Source: Ceratorhiza oryzae-sativae (Eukaryota; Basidiomycota; Agaricomycetes; Cantharellales; Ceratobasidiaceae). From it: a stretch of 64,000 nt of DNA. The position numbers and the translations under genes are program-made. Shown piece by piece: positions 10,864 through 21,409 of the stretch. Position 1 is the first letter of the stretch. The number at the start of each line of letters is the position of its first letter. The stretch spans positions 496,001 to 560,000 of the forward strand of contig JARWMV010000240.1 of the NCBI GenBank assembly GCA_030998015.1, given 5' to 3'. The notes under the pieces were generated by a model. The model saw nothing but the letters and a program-made list of their open reading frames with translations, was not told where the DNA came from and did not search any database.

Positions 10864-13800
10864 ATGGCTGATGCCGATTCGCCTATCCTCTCGCTTACAA
10901 TGCTCGGCGCAGGCCAAGAAGTGGGCCGTTCATGCTGCGTGATCAAGTACCGAGGCAAGACTGTCGTATGCGATGCCGGCGTTCACCCTGCGCATTCTGG
11001 TATGGCGTCACTCCCGTTCGTAGACGAGCTGGATTGGAGTACTGTCGATGCCATCCTTGTTACCCAGTAGGAATCAAACATATTTTGCATACTTGAATAT
11101 TTCTCACAGCTTCTGGCTAGCTTCCATCTTGACCATGCCGCATCGTTGACATATGTCATGGAAAAAGTATGCATCTTGTGGCAATTTTTAAACGGCGAAA
11201 CTAAATGGACTTTCAGACAAACTTTAAAGAGGGCAAGGGCAAAGTATACATGACCCATCCGACGAAAGCAGTGTACAAATACATCATGCAAGACTTTTTG
11301 CGCATGTCGTCAGTCCTGAACCCTTCGTAGCCCTCAACTCGACATTGATTGTTTTTATTTCCAGATCTTCTGGAGCCGATCCCCTGTACACCCCTGTCGA
11401 CGTATCGCTCTCTCTTCCACTAATTACCCCTATCTCAGTCCACCAGCTAATATCCCCAACACCCGGCCTGTCATTTACACCCTATCACGCAGGACACGTT
11501 CTTGGGGCATGCATGTTTCTCATCGATATTGCTGGTCTTCAAATACTCTACACTGGCGATTACTCGCGCGAAGAAGACCGTCACCTCGTCCGAGCCGAGC
11601 TTCCACCTCTACGCCCGGACGTCTTGATCGTCGAAAGTACATATGGGGTGCAAGGTCATGAAGCGCGCGAAAGTCGCGAAGCCAGGTTCACCACAAGCGT
11701 GCATACGATCGTCAAACGTGGCGGCCACGTGTTGCTGCCAGTGTTCGCTCTTGGACGCGCACAGGAACTCTTGCTAATTTTGGACGAGTATTGGGCAGCC
11801 CATTCCGAGCTCCAGGGCATTCCGATTTATTACGCGTCCAGTTTGGCGAGGAAATGTATGGCAGTTTATCAGACATACATCCACACGATGAATTCGCACA
11901 TTCGGTCGAGGTTTGCACGCAAGGACAATCCATTTGTCTTCAAGTCGGTTGATTTTCTATGCTGTGCTCCAATATGCTAATGACCAACCTCAGGCATATT
12001 TCGCACCTACCTGCGACTCGTGGTTGGGAACGAAAAATCGCCGAAGCAGGACCTTGTGTGATTCTAGCATCTCCTGGTTTTATGAATAGTGGACCAAGTC
12101 GGGAGCTACTGGAGTTATGGGCGCCGGACGCTAGGAATGGGGTTATCATTACCGGGTATTCAGTGGAAGGAACTTTGGCAAGGGTGAGCATCATTCTGTT
12201 TATCTTCGTATGTTGTTACTCTCAAAACCCTGCTCGCGGTGGGATCACGCTCCTCCGTTTGAGCTGTATAGAGTTGGTCATGCAATATAATGTTGTTTTC
12301 TCACTCTTTGGAGTATTCCTTGGTTGATGTACTGCAAGACTCGGCCGGGATCCGTTTCCGCTTCCTTCTCTATGCGTTTATGACAGGATCTGACGACTAT
12401 TATTCGCCTTGCCGCTTCGTTTTTGCGTTAGGATATTATTTTGGAACCCGATGAAATAAAACCTTACCGCACGGATGGACCCAATGGCGACAAGCCAATT
12501 CCACGTCGGCTTTCGGTGGAATACATTTCCTTCAGTGCTCATGTTGATGGACCGCAAAATACGGAGTTTATCGAAGCAGTCGGAGCACGCCACGTCGTAA
12601 GTAGTTCAAGGCGCTATTAGAACCTGTTGTTGTTGAGTATAGTATTCAGATTCTAGTTCATGGTGAACAGACAGCGATGGGTCGTTTGCGAGGGTCGCTG
12701 CAAGCTCGTTACAAGGAACGGGATGAAGATGTGAAGGTTCACACTCCAAAAAACTTGGAAACACTCAGGTTGAGCTTTAGAGGTGAGCGTGTGGCAAAGG
12801 TAAATCGAGCTTCATTATTCCAGATATTCTCGCAGATTGATGTATTTCCATAGGCGATCGGAAGCCTTGCTACTCCGACTCCCGCTCTTGGATCCACGCT
12901 TTCCGGCCTGCTCATCTCAAAAGACTATTCCTACACCCTCTTGTCTACCAAGGACTTGCGTGACTTTACCGGGCTGTCTCTCAGTACTGTCACTCAGCGA
13001 CAACGCGTTCCCTTGTCTGTCGGATGGGCGCTCGTGCGATGGCATCTGGAGGGCATGTTCGGAAGCGTGAAGGAGGGTGTGGATGACGATGGGTTACAAA
13101 CATTTAGAGTGAGTAATTCCATAATTCACCGAGTCAGATACTAAACAGCGAACGTTTGTCAGGTCATGAATGCTGTGGATGTCAAACTCGCCTCCGAACA
13201 AGAGCTGGTACTTGAGTGGGTCGCTGGGTCCAGCAGCGATATGATCGCGGATGCTGCTGCGGCTTTAATCCTTGGAATTGATCGCAGCCCCGCGTCTGTT
13301 AAGCGTTAGTAAAAACATTTCTGCTTACATTACCCGTATATCTACAGAGATACAATTCCTAGTGACAACTCATGCTCATTCGCATGCCCACCCTCACTCA
13401 CACGACCCCTCGACCACGGACCCCGATAAACACGCTGCTGAACGTCTCCAGCATATCGTCGAGTTCCTGGAAGCACATTTCGGCGATGTCGAGTTTGTGG
13501 ACCCGAGCTTGCACTCTGCGATTGACGAACCAAAGCCCCAGGTTGAAGACGCGATGGAAGAAGAAAGAAAGAGCATCAACCCGAAGCGGAAGAAACTACC
13601 AAGCCGGAACAAGATGGAGACGATACCAAGATGGACCAAGGTGACGAACAGGGTGACGAAAAAGGGGACAGTAGTAGGACTCGACATGATATGCCCGTTG
13701 GCCCACATCTGTTGATCAAGGTGGACAGGCATGAAGCTCGTGTGACGGTTCCGGGAATGGTGCGTGGCCAAGGCTTCGTCGTGCGAATTGGCTGCTGAGC

Positions 13801-13991
13801 CTACTTGTTAGGCGGTGACGTGCAAGCACGATCCGCTCCGCCGTCGGGTAAACGCTGTGCTCGAGATGGCGATCGCCACGGTGGACACTCTGGCCGACTC
13901 TTATGAGGTCACTGTGCAAAACTCGGAAGGATCTGCTTTACCGGAGACTAAGGAGGAGGCGAAAGATATGATGGTGGAGACTGCGGCTTAG
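10864..13991 (+). CDS. YSH1: mRNA 3'-end-processing endonuclease (CPSF73-like)
   Basis: This is the metallo-beta-lactamase/beta-CASP nuclease of the cleavage and polyadenylation complex, which cuts pre-mRNA in the nucleus. The start [27 protein letters not shown] region matches the family N-terminus. Metal ligands are visible: HFHLDHAAS (split by intron 11067-11120 after the first His-Ca), [17 protein letters not shown], and the later His in [23 protein letters not shown] and [14 protein letters not shown] are also diagnostic. One intron (12184-12431) is 248 nt, four to five times the local norm. The C-terminal region ends with [16 protein letters not shown] and [17 protein letters not shown]. 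Near 13557-13575 the frame must shift by -1 to join EDAMEEE to a Glu/Asp-rich stretch. A weak 62-nt intron from 13542 is the alternative. The catalytic part is intact. Confidence 0.93.
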
Positions 13992-14896
13992 CTTCATTAG
14001 TGAGGTCTACTCGAGGGATCAAATAAAATCTGTTGGCCGCGTAGCGAGTTCTCAAATACATTTTTTTGCGGAACACTACCAATCATAAATGAGCATACTT
14101 ATCATTCAGCACAGAAATCGGGTAAATTTATATATTAGTATTCTCGATTAACGACGACATGGGTATATGCGCAAGCATGCTCTAGAATTTGGAAACGGAT
14201 TGAGTCATAGCTATGCTAAAAACGTAAAGCATATGTTTCTTGAATAATCTGCCATTTCTAGTTGCCTCTTTGGTAACCGGGGTGAAGCATCACCGCGTTG
14301 AGCCCCACTATAGTCGGGTCAACGGCGGCTCCCAGAGGGGCCGCAAATAACAGCGAGAGAGAATGTTCTTGAGTCAGAAACCCACCACAAGTTTATAGTA
14401 ATAAGGCAAAACTCACAGGTTGGGAGGGACAGAAGGTGAGCGTGCCGCTCGCGCTCACCCCCTGTCCCCGGTTAGTAACTACCTGCCTTGGGGCGAACGA
14501 ACCTTGTATGAAAGATGATAGCTAATAATCCCTACCATTATGTGACCTACCGTCGTATCTTACCGGCACTTATCGATGTTGTCTACCTGCCTACCTTTAT
14601 GGATGTACTTACTTATCAGGCCAGTGTTCACCGTTTCGGTTGTGGTGATTTCTGGTGGTTGAAAAATCAGTGCTTGTTATTCAGATTTGACTAAATTACG
14701 TTACACACCTGCGTGTTTTTTCTTGTATGTTTTTATCTTCTGTCCAAAAAGGTGTTGAGGAGGAGAGGGGGCCGAAGTAGGGGGCAGGGGGGGGGGCGTG
14801 ATGCAAGAAGGGGGAGGCGGAGAGGGATAAGTGGACCTAGAGCATCGAGCTTTCAAACATTCTGTCATCTGCTATATCATTTCACTTACCCTCGCT
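13992..14896. other. Intergenic region with G-rich tract
   Basis: No confident gene. A stem-loop (GGTGAGCG ... CGCTCACC) sits near 14442-14466, and a G-run cluster at 14767-14814. A minus-strand peptide frame ending LNAVMLHPGYQRGN (about 14262-14345) could be a terminal exon, but I found no splice site that joins it to anything. Confidence 0.4.
14767..14814 (+). other. Possible G-quadruplex motif
   Basis: Four runs of five or more G (the third is ten long) fall within 48 bases, separated by loops of 8, 2 and 13. This satisfies the usual sequence rule for a G-quadruplex on the plus strand. It lies just past the 3' end of the minus-strand gene at 14897-15487. Confidence 0.4.
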
Positions 14897-15487
14897 CTAG
14901 CGACGAAACACCTTGATCCAGCCCCATCGCTCGAACTGGCCCATCTCGGCCAGCACGAAGACCTCCGGGCTGACCTCGTACTTGTTCACTCTCGGGCTTC
15001 GTGCCATCACACGATGGTATGCTCGATGGTCGACCTGTAGTTGGTCGATTGGGCCCGAGAGGTAGGCCAGCCCGGCGTTCGCTGTGGCGCGCAATTCGAG
15101 CTGGTGGTCGACGTTGCGCCGTAGGTTGTTCCACAGCGACTCGATGACTGAGCGGTATAGGAGGGGGGCGGCGTTTGGACACTTGAACGGCATTGAGCAC
15201 AGAAGGGCCGAAGAATAAAGAAGGAGTAATGTACTCACCGCCAGAGGCTGGATGGAGATGCCGAGGGGCCCTGCGATGAGGGCCAATGTACCGAAGTGTT
15301 CGTACGCCCACTTGGCTCGGGTACGACTGCACTTCATCGCCGCCACTGGCAGGGGCTCATGTGCATGAGCGGCTAGCATCTTGATGAGCCGGCGAATCAC
15401 TGGAATGTGGCTAGGGTCGAAGGTAGGGGAATCGGGGTTACTGGGGAGAAGATCGAGGATGCGGTGGACAAGTAGTATAGTGTGCAT
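14897..15487 (-). CDS. Unrecognised protein of about 180 residues
   Basis: I do not recognise this protein. It starts MHTILLVHRILDLLPSNPD and contains FDPSHIPVIRRLIKMLAAHA, YEHFGTLALIAGPLGISIQP and SVIESLWNNLRRNVDHQLEL, suggesting an all-helical soluble fold. It ends QFERWGWIKVFRR. A 57-nt stretch from 15240 down to about 15184 begins GTGAGT, ends in AG and is a multiple of three. It is probably an intron, although the frame is open through it; removing it joins IQPLA to CPNAAPLLYRS. The start is uncertain because more exons could lie upstream. Residue composition and the tidy frame favour a real gene over chance. Confidence 0.5.
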   Translation of the reverse strand: MHTILLVHRILDLLPSNPDSPTFDPSHIPVIRRLIKMLAAHAHEPLPVAAMKCSRTRAKWAYEHFGTLALIAGPLGISIQPLAVSTLLLLYSSALLCSMPFKCPNAAPLLYRSVIESLWNNLRRNVDHQLELRATANAGLAYLSGPIDQLQVDHRAYHRVMARSPRVNKYEVSPEVFVLAEMGQFERWGWIKVFRR

Positions 15488-16152
15488 GATACTGTAGTGC
15501 GCGTACGATGTGCAAAGAGCAGGAAGAGGGTCAAAGACCGTGGTCTAGCAGCTATGTATGGGTCACGGAGCTGTATGCGCATGTTTTGGGCTACTGGGCG
15601 TACCAAAAGGCCACGATGAAGCGCTATGAGAAATCAAAGACCCAAAGTGTTATTAGAGATTGAATGCAGAAGGTCACGCGGAAGGTTAGCCCTAAGCGAC
15701 TGAATCTCGACAGAGCCTTGGCGATGAGTAGTTTGAAAAATTATCAGTATAGACGTTAATCCTCGGCTATGAGGATTGAAGAGTTTCTACTGAGGTGGGG
15801 TAATCGACACGCTGGATCGACTATCAAGTGGCTGTTACAGGTAACGTTTGATCGAACTAAACGGATACCAGCAGAAACTGAGGGTTCCTGGCTGCTAGTT
15901 GACCCGGTTTTCAGAATCCAGAAAAGATTATTGAAAACCCCCTCATGTAGCACGGTGATATCAAGCATTCCCTCGGTGTACAATCATATTATTACATCTA
16001 TGTTAAACTTAAGGTAGCCGTTCGGGCATATGGCAGCATACAGTGCTTAGTTATTCCGAGCTCATTCACAATAACTATGTTATTCAAGCACCCGAGGTTT
16101 GATAAATTCGCAACTATTGCAAAACCTTACACCATCGCCCAATAAGGCTCGG
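15488..16152. other. Intergenic region, no supported gene
   Basis: AT-rich sequence with short frames on both strands at 15756-16017, none with recognisable motifs. It lies between two minus-strand genes. Confidence 0.45.
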
Positions 16153-17500
16153 TTAACTAACAGGCAGTGGCGCAAAAAGCTTCGAGAACGGCATAGATTC
16201 TGTTGGCTGCAACCAGTTCCGATCGTCATACTGCGCATGAGGCGGACTTTCGATCATGTGGAACGTATACGCAAACCGAGTCCTCTGCGACGTGTTCCGC
16301 TCTGACTTGTGCAAGACCGAGCCGTGAATGAGCACCAATGTGCCTAGAATTCACAACACCCGGGGCTAATCAATATAATCAACATCGCTGTCTTGATCCA
16401 CGTACCTGCATCGCAAGTCTCTAGTACGTAATCAGTTGCAGAAGGTTCTGTGGCACCGCGGGATGTTGATTTTTGAAGGTCCAAAGGTGTCACAGGCTCT
16501 TTGATTTCTTCAAAACCGGTGCCTCCACCAGGCATGCGCACAAAGCGCTTGCTGACTGGTGAGTGCCGATGAGAACCTGGGAGGAACGACAGTGCGCCAT
16601 TCGATTCGGTGCACTGCTCTAGCGCGAACCAAAAGCCGAGAGCAGAGGGAGGGTTAGTGTACAAGAAAGTTCTGATCAGCCATGTGAGCTATGAAAACAT
16701 CAACTAAAAACGAGATTTTACGAGTCGTTGTGTTCTGGGACCTTGCCGCCGATTTCGGGCTGCTTACAAATGACCATACTCTGCAGCACTAAATGATGCC
16801 AAATTACTAAACGATCCACTCCGATTGTTCGATAGCCCACCTTCCGGATCTTGGTGGAATGTTAAATCCCGAGCTAATTGCCTTAGTTTCTCATTCTCCA
16901 TCGTGAATTTCCGAAACACCGGATCGAGTTCGTGTAGACCTATGGATTGTCGGTGTCTTGATTCTATTAGATCTCCTGACTAACCATGTCCAATTTTGTT
17001 CACACTCTTCTCTTTGGGCTTAGTTAGTTTACCCTGCGCGTCAAATGCATCATCTTCAAGGAAGAACCGGATCTTATCACCGCTCGATAAGAAATATTCA
17101 TCTCCAACATGTTTCTTGTTGCTGCTTGGGTCATCCTCCTCACCAGTTGTGAACCGAGTCTGCGAATAATAAAATATTTAAACTATACATCCTATCCGAG
17201 GGTACGGAACATACCATAGGATGTCCCTCCAGCGGAAACTCCGCAATCAACTCCTTTGCTCGATTCAATAGCGCTGCTGTATCTTCAGGTGAGATAAACG
17301 AGGGCAGGATTAAATATCTAATATATTTTCAGTATATTGAGAGGACCCAGGGTTTGAAGGGCAGGCCACTTGCCCGTCCTGATAAAACTAGCAGATACAC
17401 CCCCTACGTCAGAATTTAGGTATAACATTGTCACCAACACACCCACTTTCGCCACCTGCTCAGGCGAGAGTATCCTCGATTCAAGATGATCATGGCCCAT
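16153..17500 (-). CDS. Phytanoyl-CoA dioxygenase (PhyH) family protein
   Basis: This is a predicted Fe(II)/2-oxoglutarate-dependent oxygenase closest in layout to PHYHD1; its substrate cannot be told. The N-terminus reads FYQDG then YLILPSFISPEDTAALL. LQSMVICKQPEIGGKVPEHN follows, giving the metal-binding His-x-Asp (HND) at the start of DSTFLYTNPPSALGFWFALE. The distal His lies in LVLIHGSVLHKSERN, and the 2-oxoglutarate Arg is probably in RTRFAYTFH. The end is NWLQPTESMPFSKLF plus a few residues. Exon 1 is 17500-17447 and exon 2 is only 14 nt (17387-17374). The intron after it (17373-17318) has a GC donor (GG|GCAAGT). All junctions restore frame. The next minus-strand gene upstream ends only 45 bases before this start. 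Confidence 0.88.
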
Positions 17501-17545
17501 GATTAATCAGTTACACCGTTTTTTCTGCACTAGCAACGATAAAGC

Positions 17546-18177
17546 TCAAGAGTTGTGGTTGACGTTGGATGATAGCTGGCCGAGCGGGGAGCGGAAAGAA
17601 CCGACGATTTTGCACGTGATTGACACACCCCAGGTCGAGCCGCATACATTCGAAGAATCAAGCAAGTCGGGCTGAGGCTCGCAGCCAGGCTTGCGGAATG
17701 ACGTTCTCCGCTCCAATAAGTTCGCTTCTCTTTTTTTCATTGTGTTCCACGGTATATAGTTGCAGTCAAAACGGATATAGTAACCCTCAAGCCAAACGAG
17801 AAACAGGTCTAAAACGGGATCCCCCCCGCTGCAGCACACATCATTAGTATATGTCTGAATACGTGGTTTCGTGAGTATTGGGAAAGACGTTTCAAATGTT
17901 TGAATAGTACCCACCTGTGTCGTTCCTCGGCGTCGGTTAGCAAGACATGGGTTGGTGTAGTTCGCCCCGTTTCCTTGTCATATACATAATCGGCACTAGT
18001 TCTGAAATTATTATTAGCTGCCTTAGAGTTAAAAACCGAACTAAAGAGAGAGGGGGCTCACTTTGTTAAGCCCTTTTGTTCTCCGATAGTGGATGCAGTC
18101 GAGGTGTAAGATATATCAGAGTAACGCCGATCCCTCTTCGACTTCCCAAGGCGCGAGCTGAATACATATATCTGCAT
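17546..18177 (-). CDS. Unrecognised small protein of about 160 residues
   Basis: I do not recognise it. Three exons can be joined in frame. The first (from the ATG at 18177) is basic and Ser-rich (MQIYVFSSRLGKSKRDRR). The second carries TSADYVYDKETGRTTPTHVL. The third begins at a junction coding Ser-Gly-Gly-Asp and runs through DLFLVWLEGYYIRFDCNYIP to the stop at 17546. The first two exons look strongly coding because their frames end exactly at good donor and acceptor sites. The third is less certain and may hide a further intron. No signal peptide or membrane helix stands out. Its end almost touches the PhyH start, so the two may share transcript signals. Confidence 0.45.
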
Positions 18178-18916
18178 TTCGTTTTCAAACGATGCGGGGG
18201 CAAACATACCCCCGGCTGAATATCTCAGTGAATTTGGCCATCGTGCGCAATCGAGTGTAGACTAATGCGAGGGGCGGAGTTGAGTAGTGTTCTCGCTCAG
18301 CTTCGCCCATGGTATTTATAGGAGGCTGACCCATCAAAAGCTACGCCAAAATTACCAAGGTTTCCACGCCTTGGGAACATCAGAACCGTAACTGGATGAA
18401 GTTCAAAACTAGGCGGAGCGGGGCGCGAACAAAAGTGCGATGTGATCTGCGCACAGCAAGCGGAACTGAGACGAAGCCCGGGCCCGGATGCACACGGGCG
18501 CTCACCTGCGTTTATCAGATCCCGTATCGTGTTTGCGCTAGCGCGGGGTGTCAAGCCGATAGACAGGTATCCCAGTCCGGTGGTTCGGCATTATGCGGAC
18601 AGAGCGCTATCCTGTACCTTTTCGGTTCCGCTCCCAGTTCCCGAGAGCTTCGTGATGTCAGACATGTTAAGGCCTAGGACATGCGTTTGATAGCATCCAG
18701 CCCAGAACAAAGTAATTGGACTTCTAGCCAGGAGCCACTGATATATAAATTCACTAAAATTACAGTATTGATGCATGGTTCATAACCATTCCTGGTTCAG
18801 CAGGATATGGAATAGATAAATATATAAATATGGCATGGCAACCGAGCAAATCCGAAACGATCACATAGGAAGCCCATATGCGAAACACAGCCACATATAG
18901 CTAGCTTGCAGAGCGG
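18178..18916. other. Intergenic region, no supported gene
   Basis: Promoter space for the minus-strand gene at 17546-18177 and 3' region of the small gene at 18917-19283. Short frames around 18297-18690 on both strands have no motif or splice support. Confidence 0.45.
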
Positions 18917-19283
18917 TTAGTCCGGGTTGTCTTCGGGGCGGAGAGAGAAACAAACCTTTGCGTCGCCTGTTCGTCTCTTAACCGATAGATACTCATCTTC
19001 GATGTCATGTTTGGCATCAACATACTTTCCTCCTCTGAAGTTTTGATCAGGCTATGCAAGCTGGATCAATAAAAATCTTGGAGACGGACGGTGTAGGCCG
19101 AGGCGTACCTCTCCGGGCGCTTTCCAGCAGGTCGTTTACGTCTCAAGCGGGACGAATGAGCTGGTTTCTCTTCACCAAGACGAGAATACGGGTGGGGGCT
19201 TGACAGGCGTCAGCGTGTGTGTCGAGAGCGTGGGGTCGCATTCGGCCTTACCTCCGAGTGAACAGCGAGGACAGACGAGCCAT
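18917..19283 (-). CDS. Small basic protein, 79 residues in three exons
   Basis: This gene has three short exons: 19283-19252, 19198-19109 and 19034-18917. Together they make 240 nt, exactly 80 codons with the stop. Both introns (53 and 74 nt) have GT-AG ends. The protein starts MARLSSLFTRSPHPYSRLGE, has a very basic centre (SRLRRKRPAGKRPERGGKY), then an acidic-basic stretch (DAKHDIEDEYLSVKRRTGDA), and ends VCFSLRPEDNPD. The basic centre could bind nucleic acid or act as a nuclear signal; that is inference. A CATAAAAG box on the same strand lies about 33 bases upstream (19316-19323). I do not recognise a family. Confidence 0.6.
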
Positions 19284-19804
19284 GGTTGGGTATGAAAGGA
19301 AAGGAGGGCGGGAGTCTTTTATGCCGCCTAAGCTTGGTGTGGGGTCTAATATAGCTGAGGGCTGTCCGGCTAATCATGTAAATCTGAACACGATACAGGC
19401 GCTGATTTACATATTACACCCCGGAGTGGTGTTGCGCCCGTGTAGGGTCTTGACGAGATCAAGGGAACTGAGGCAAGAGGCTATGTGTCTAGTTTGCTAC
19501 AGAACAATTGCGCATTTTTGCGATGGTTCTCATGAGAGCGATGTGAACGCGAGACAAATTACTCGTGTGTTGACCTCTCAGGAGATGTTGCCAGTCTCAC
19601 AGGTGGTGGTAAGAGCCAGCGCTAAGCGACAATTAATCTGTCCTGTTATGGAATGATCTGCGTGTGGTTTGTATAATTGCGAATTTTGGGCCTTGAACCC
19701 GATCGCAACCACAGCAGGCAGACTGAGCTCGGCGCTCCGGTGTATGCAACTGCGGGAAGACTGGGCCTGTGTTCATTTGCATAGCCTTGTAGCCTTGACC
19801 TACC
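19284..19804. other. Divergent intergenic region
   Basis: Shared upstream region of the minus-strand 79-residue gene and the plus-strand PPCS gene. The open frame at 19219-19656 has no supporting features and overlaps the first exon of the small gene. Confidence 0.5.
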
Positions 19805-21141
19805 ATGGCGACCACCGAAGGCGAAGCACCGTTCTCCGCCGATACATACTTTGCGACCCAGCCGCCGCCTGCAGGACTCGAAGAAGCCGTCCAAGGCGTC
19901 AACGGCTTTCTCGAACGGAATGTTCAGGCTGGCAGAAACGTGGTGTTGATTACCGTGAGCGTCTTTCGCGCTGGTCTCATCCGTTCACACGCATTGATGG
20001 CGTGGTTTGTCTAGAGCGGGGGGACGACTGTACCTCTTGAGTTACATGTGTGAGATACTCCGTCTGTCCTGTTCGTGCGTTGTTGTTTTGCCGTGGTGCT
20101 TTTTGGGTTAGAGTGAGCAGCGGGGAATATGATGTTCTAATCCTGGTTTATTTGTCGGGCAGGGTTCGATTTTTGGACAACTTTAGTGCAGGTGCGGTAT
20201 ATCTGGACTCGAATTTCACGGTGAGGGTATTAACAGACCGGCTTAGGAACTCGTGGTGCAACCTCTGCAGAGTATTTCTTGAAAGCCGGCTACGCCGTTA
20301 TCTTTCTGCATCGACAGTTCAGCCTACAGCCCTTCAGCCGACACTATTCACATACAACAAATCCATTCCTTGATTTCCTCCAGTTGACCCCGAGCTCGGA
20401 TGGAGATCAGCCGAATATCAGTGTTGCACCTGCTGAACGAGCGAGGCTTGCAGAGGTTTTAGCGGCGTACCAGGAGGTCCACCATGCTGGCACGCTTCAT
20501 TCGCTCACGTTTGTAACCGTGAATGACTATCTCTACTTGTTGAGGGCCATTAGTGGGGCCATGCGATCGATCGGCCGAAGAGGGATGTATTATTTGGCAG
20601 CGGCAGTCAGTGACTTTTTCATTCCGAGGAAACGTTTGGTATGTATGTCTGCTACGCTGGACTAATTCAACGCAACTAAATAGCCTTTAGTCCGAGCACA
20701 AAATCCAATCAAGAAAGGGGAGCCTGATCATTGAGATGGATCAAGTTCCCAAAATTCTCAAGCCCCTGGTCTCTGAGTGGACGTCGGAAGGCTTTTTTGT
20801 GTCGTTCAAGGTATAGACTACGTATTTTCACATTCCTGCATGGATAACAATTTGCCCAGCTGGAAACAGATAAGGATTTGCTCATCCCTAAAGCTCGGGC
20901 CGCCTTGGAGAGGTATGGTCACCAGGTGGTGATCGCCAATCGACTCGACAATCGCAAGTTCGAGGTCGTGTTTGTCACGCGTGCGGAAGATGGCCCGGAT
21001 AAAGGAGCACCCGTTTTCAAGGAGGAATTGGTCAGGCTCAGAGATGGTGGCGTTGAGATTGAGGAGGATATCATCGCGAGGCTGGTCGAGGCTCACGAGC
21101 GTTGGATTCAGGCTGGCTTGACTCGGAGCGGCAAGAGCTGA
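19805..21141 (+). CDS. CAB2: Phosphopantothenate-cysteine ligase
   Basis: This enzyme joins cysteine to 4'-phosphopantothenate in the second step of coenzyme A synthesis, in the cytosol. The motif ITSGGTTVPLE is completed across the first intron (about 19953-20010), then RFLDNFSAG|TRGATSAEYF across another (20192-20250), both classic for the CoaB/PPCS fold. AGYAVIFLHR, YYLAAAVSDFFIP and the C-terminal VVIANRLDNRKFEVVFV also match. The start at 19805 (MATTEGEAPFSADTYF) is the first ATG after a plausible leader. Remaining introns fall before SEHKIQSRKGSL and before LETDKDLLIP. The length suits a eukaryotic PPCS. The gene ends 268 bases before HRD1. Confidence 0.93.
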
Positions 21142-21409
21142 GAAACCTGTGAGATCATGTTCGGTAAACTTGCATTGAAATAAACCCTCCCAAATCATGC
21201 ATTTACCTACCGCGGTAATTCGACTAAATCGAGCACCAATTTGAAACCCATACGTGGAGCCTGATGTAACGACAGTGGTATTTGGCAAGCGCTTGGCTGA
21301 CACGTCATGCGGCGCGTCACAACCACGACTTGTCTAGCGATCCCAAATTGAACGACATTTGCGAGTGTCTTGCCTCTCAGCTTGTCGTCTGCACTTGGGC
21401 TGGTTGGCC

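Noticed and set aside
14262..14345. Minus-strand peptide ending LNAVMLHPGYQRGN as a terminal exon
   Set aside because: It looks protein-like, but I found no acceptor and upstream exon that join to it in frame, so I do not call a gene.
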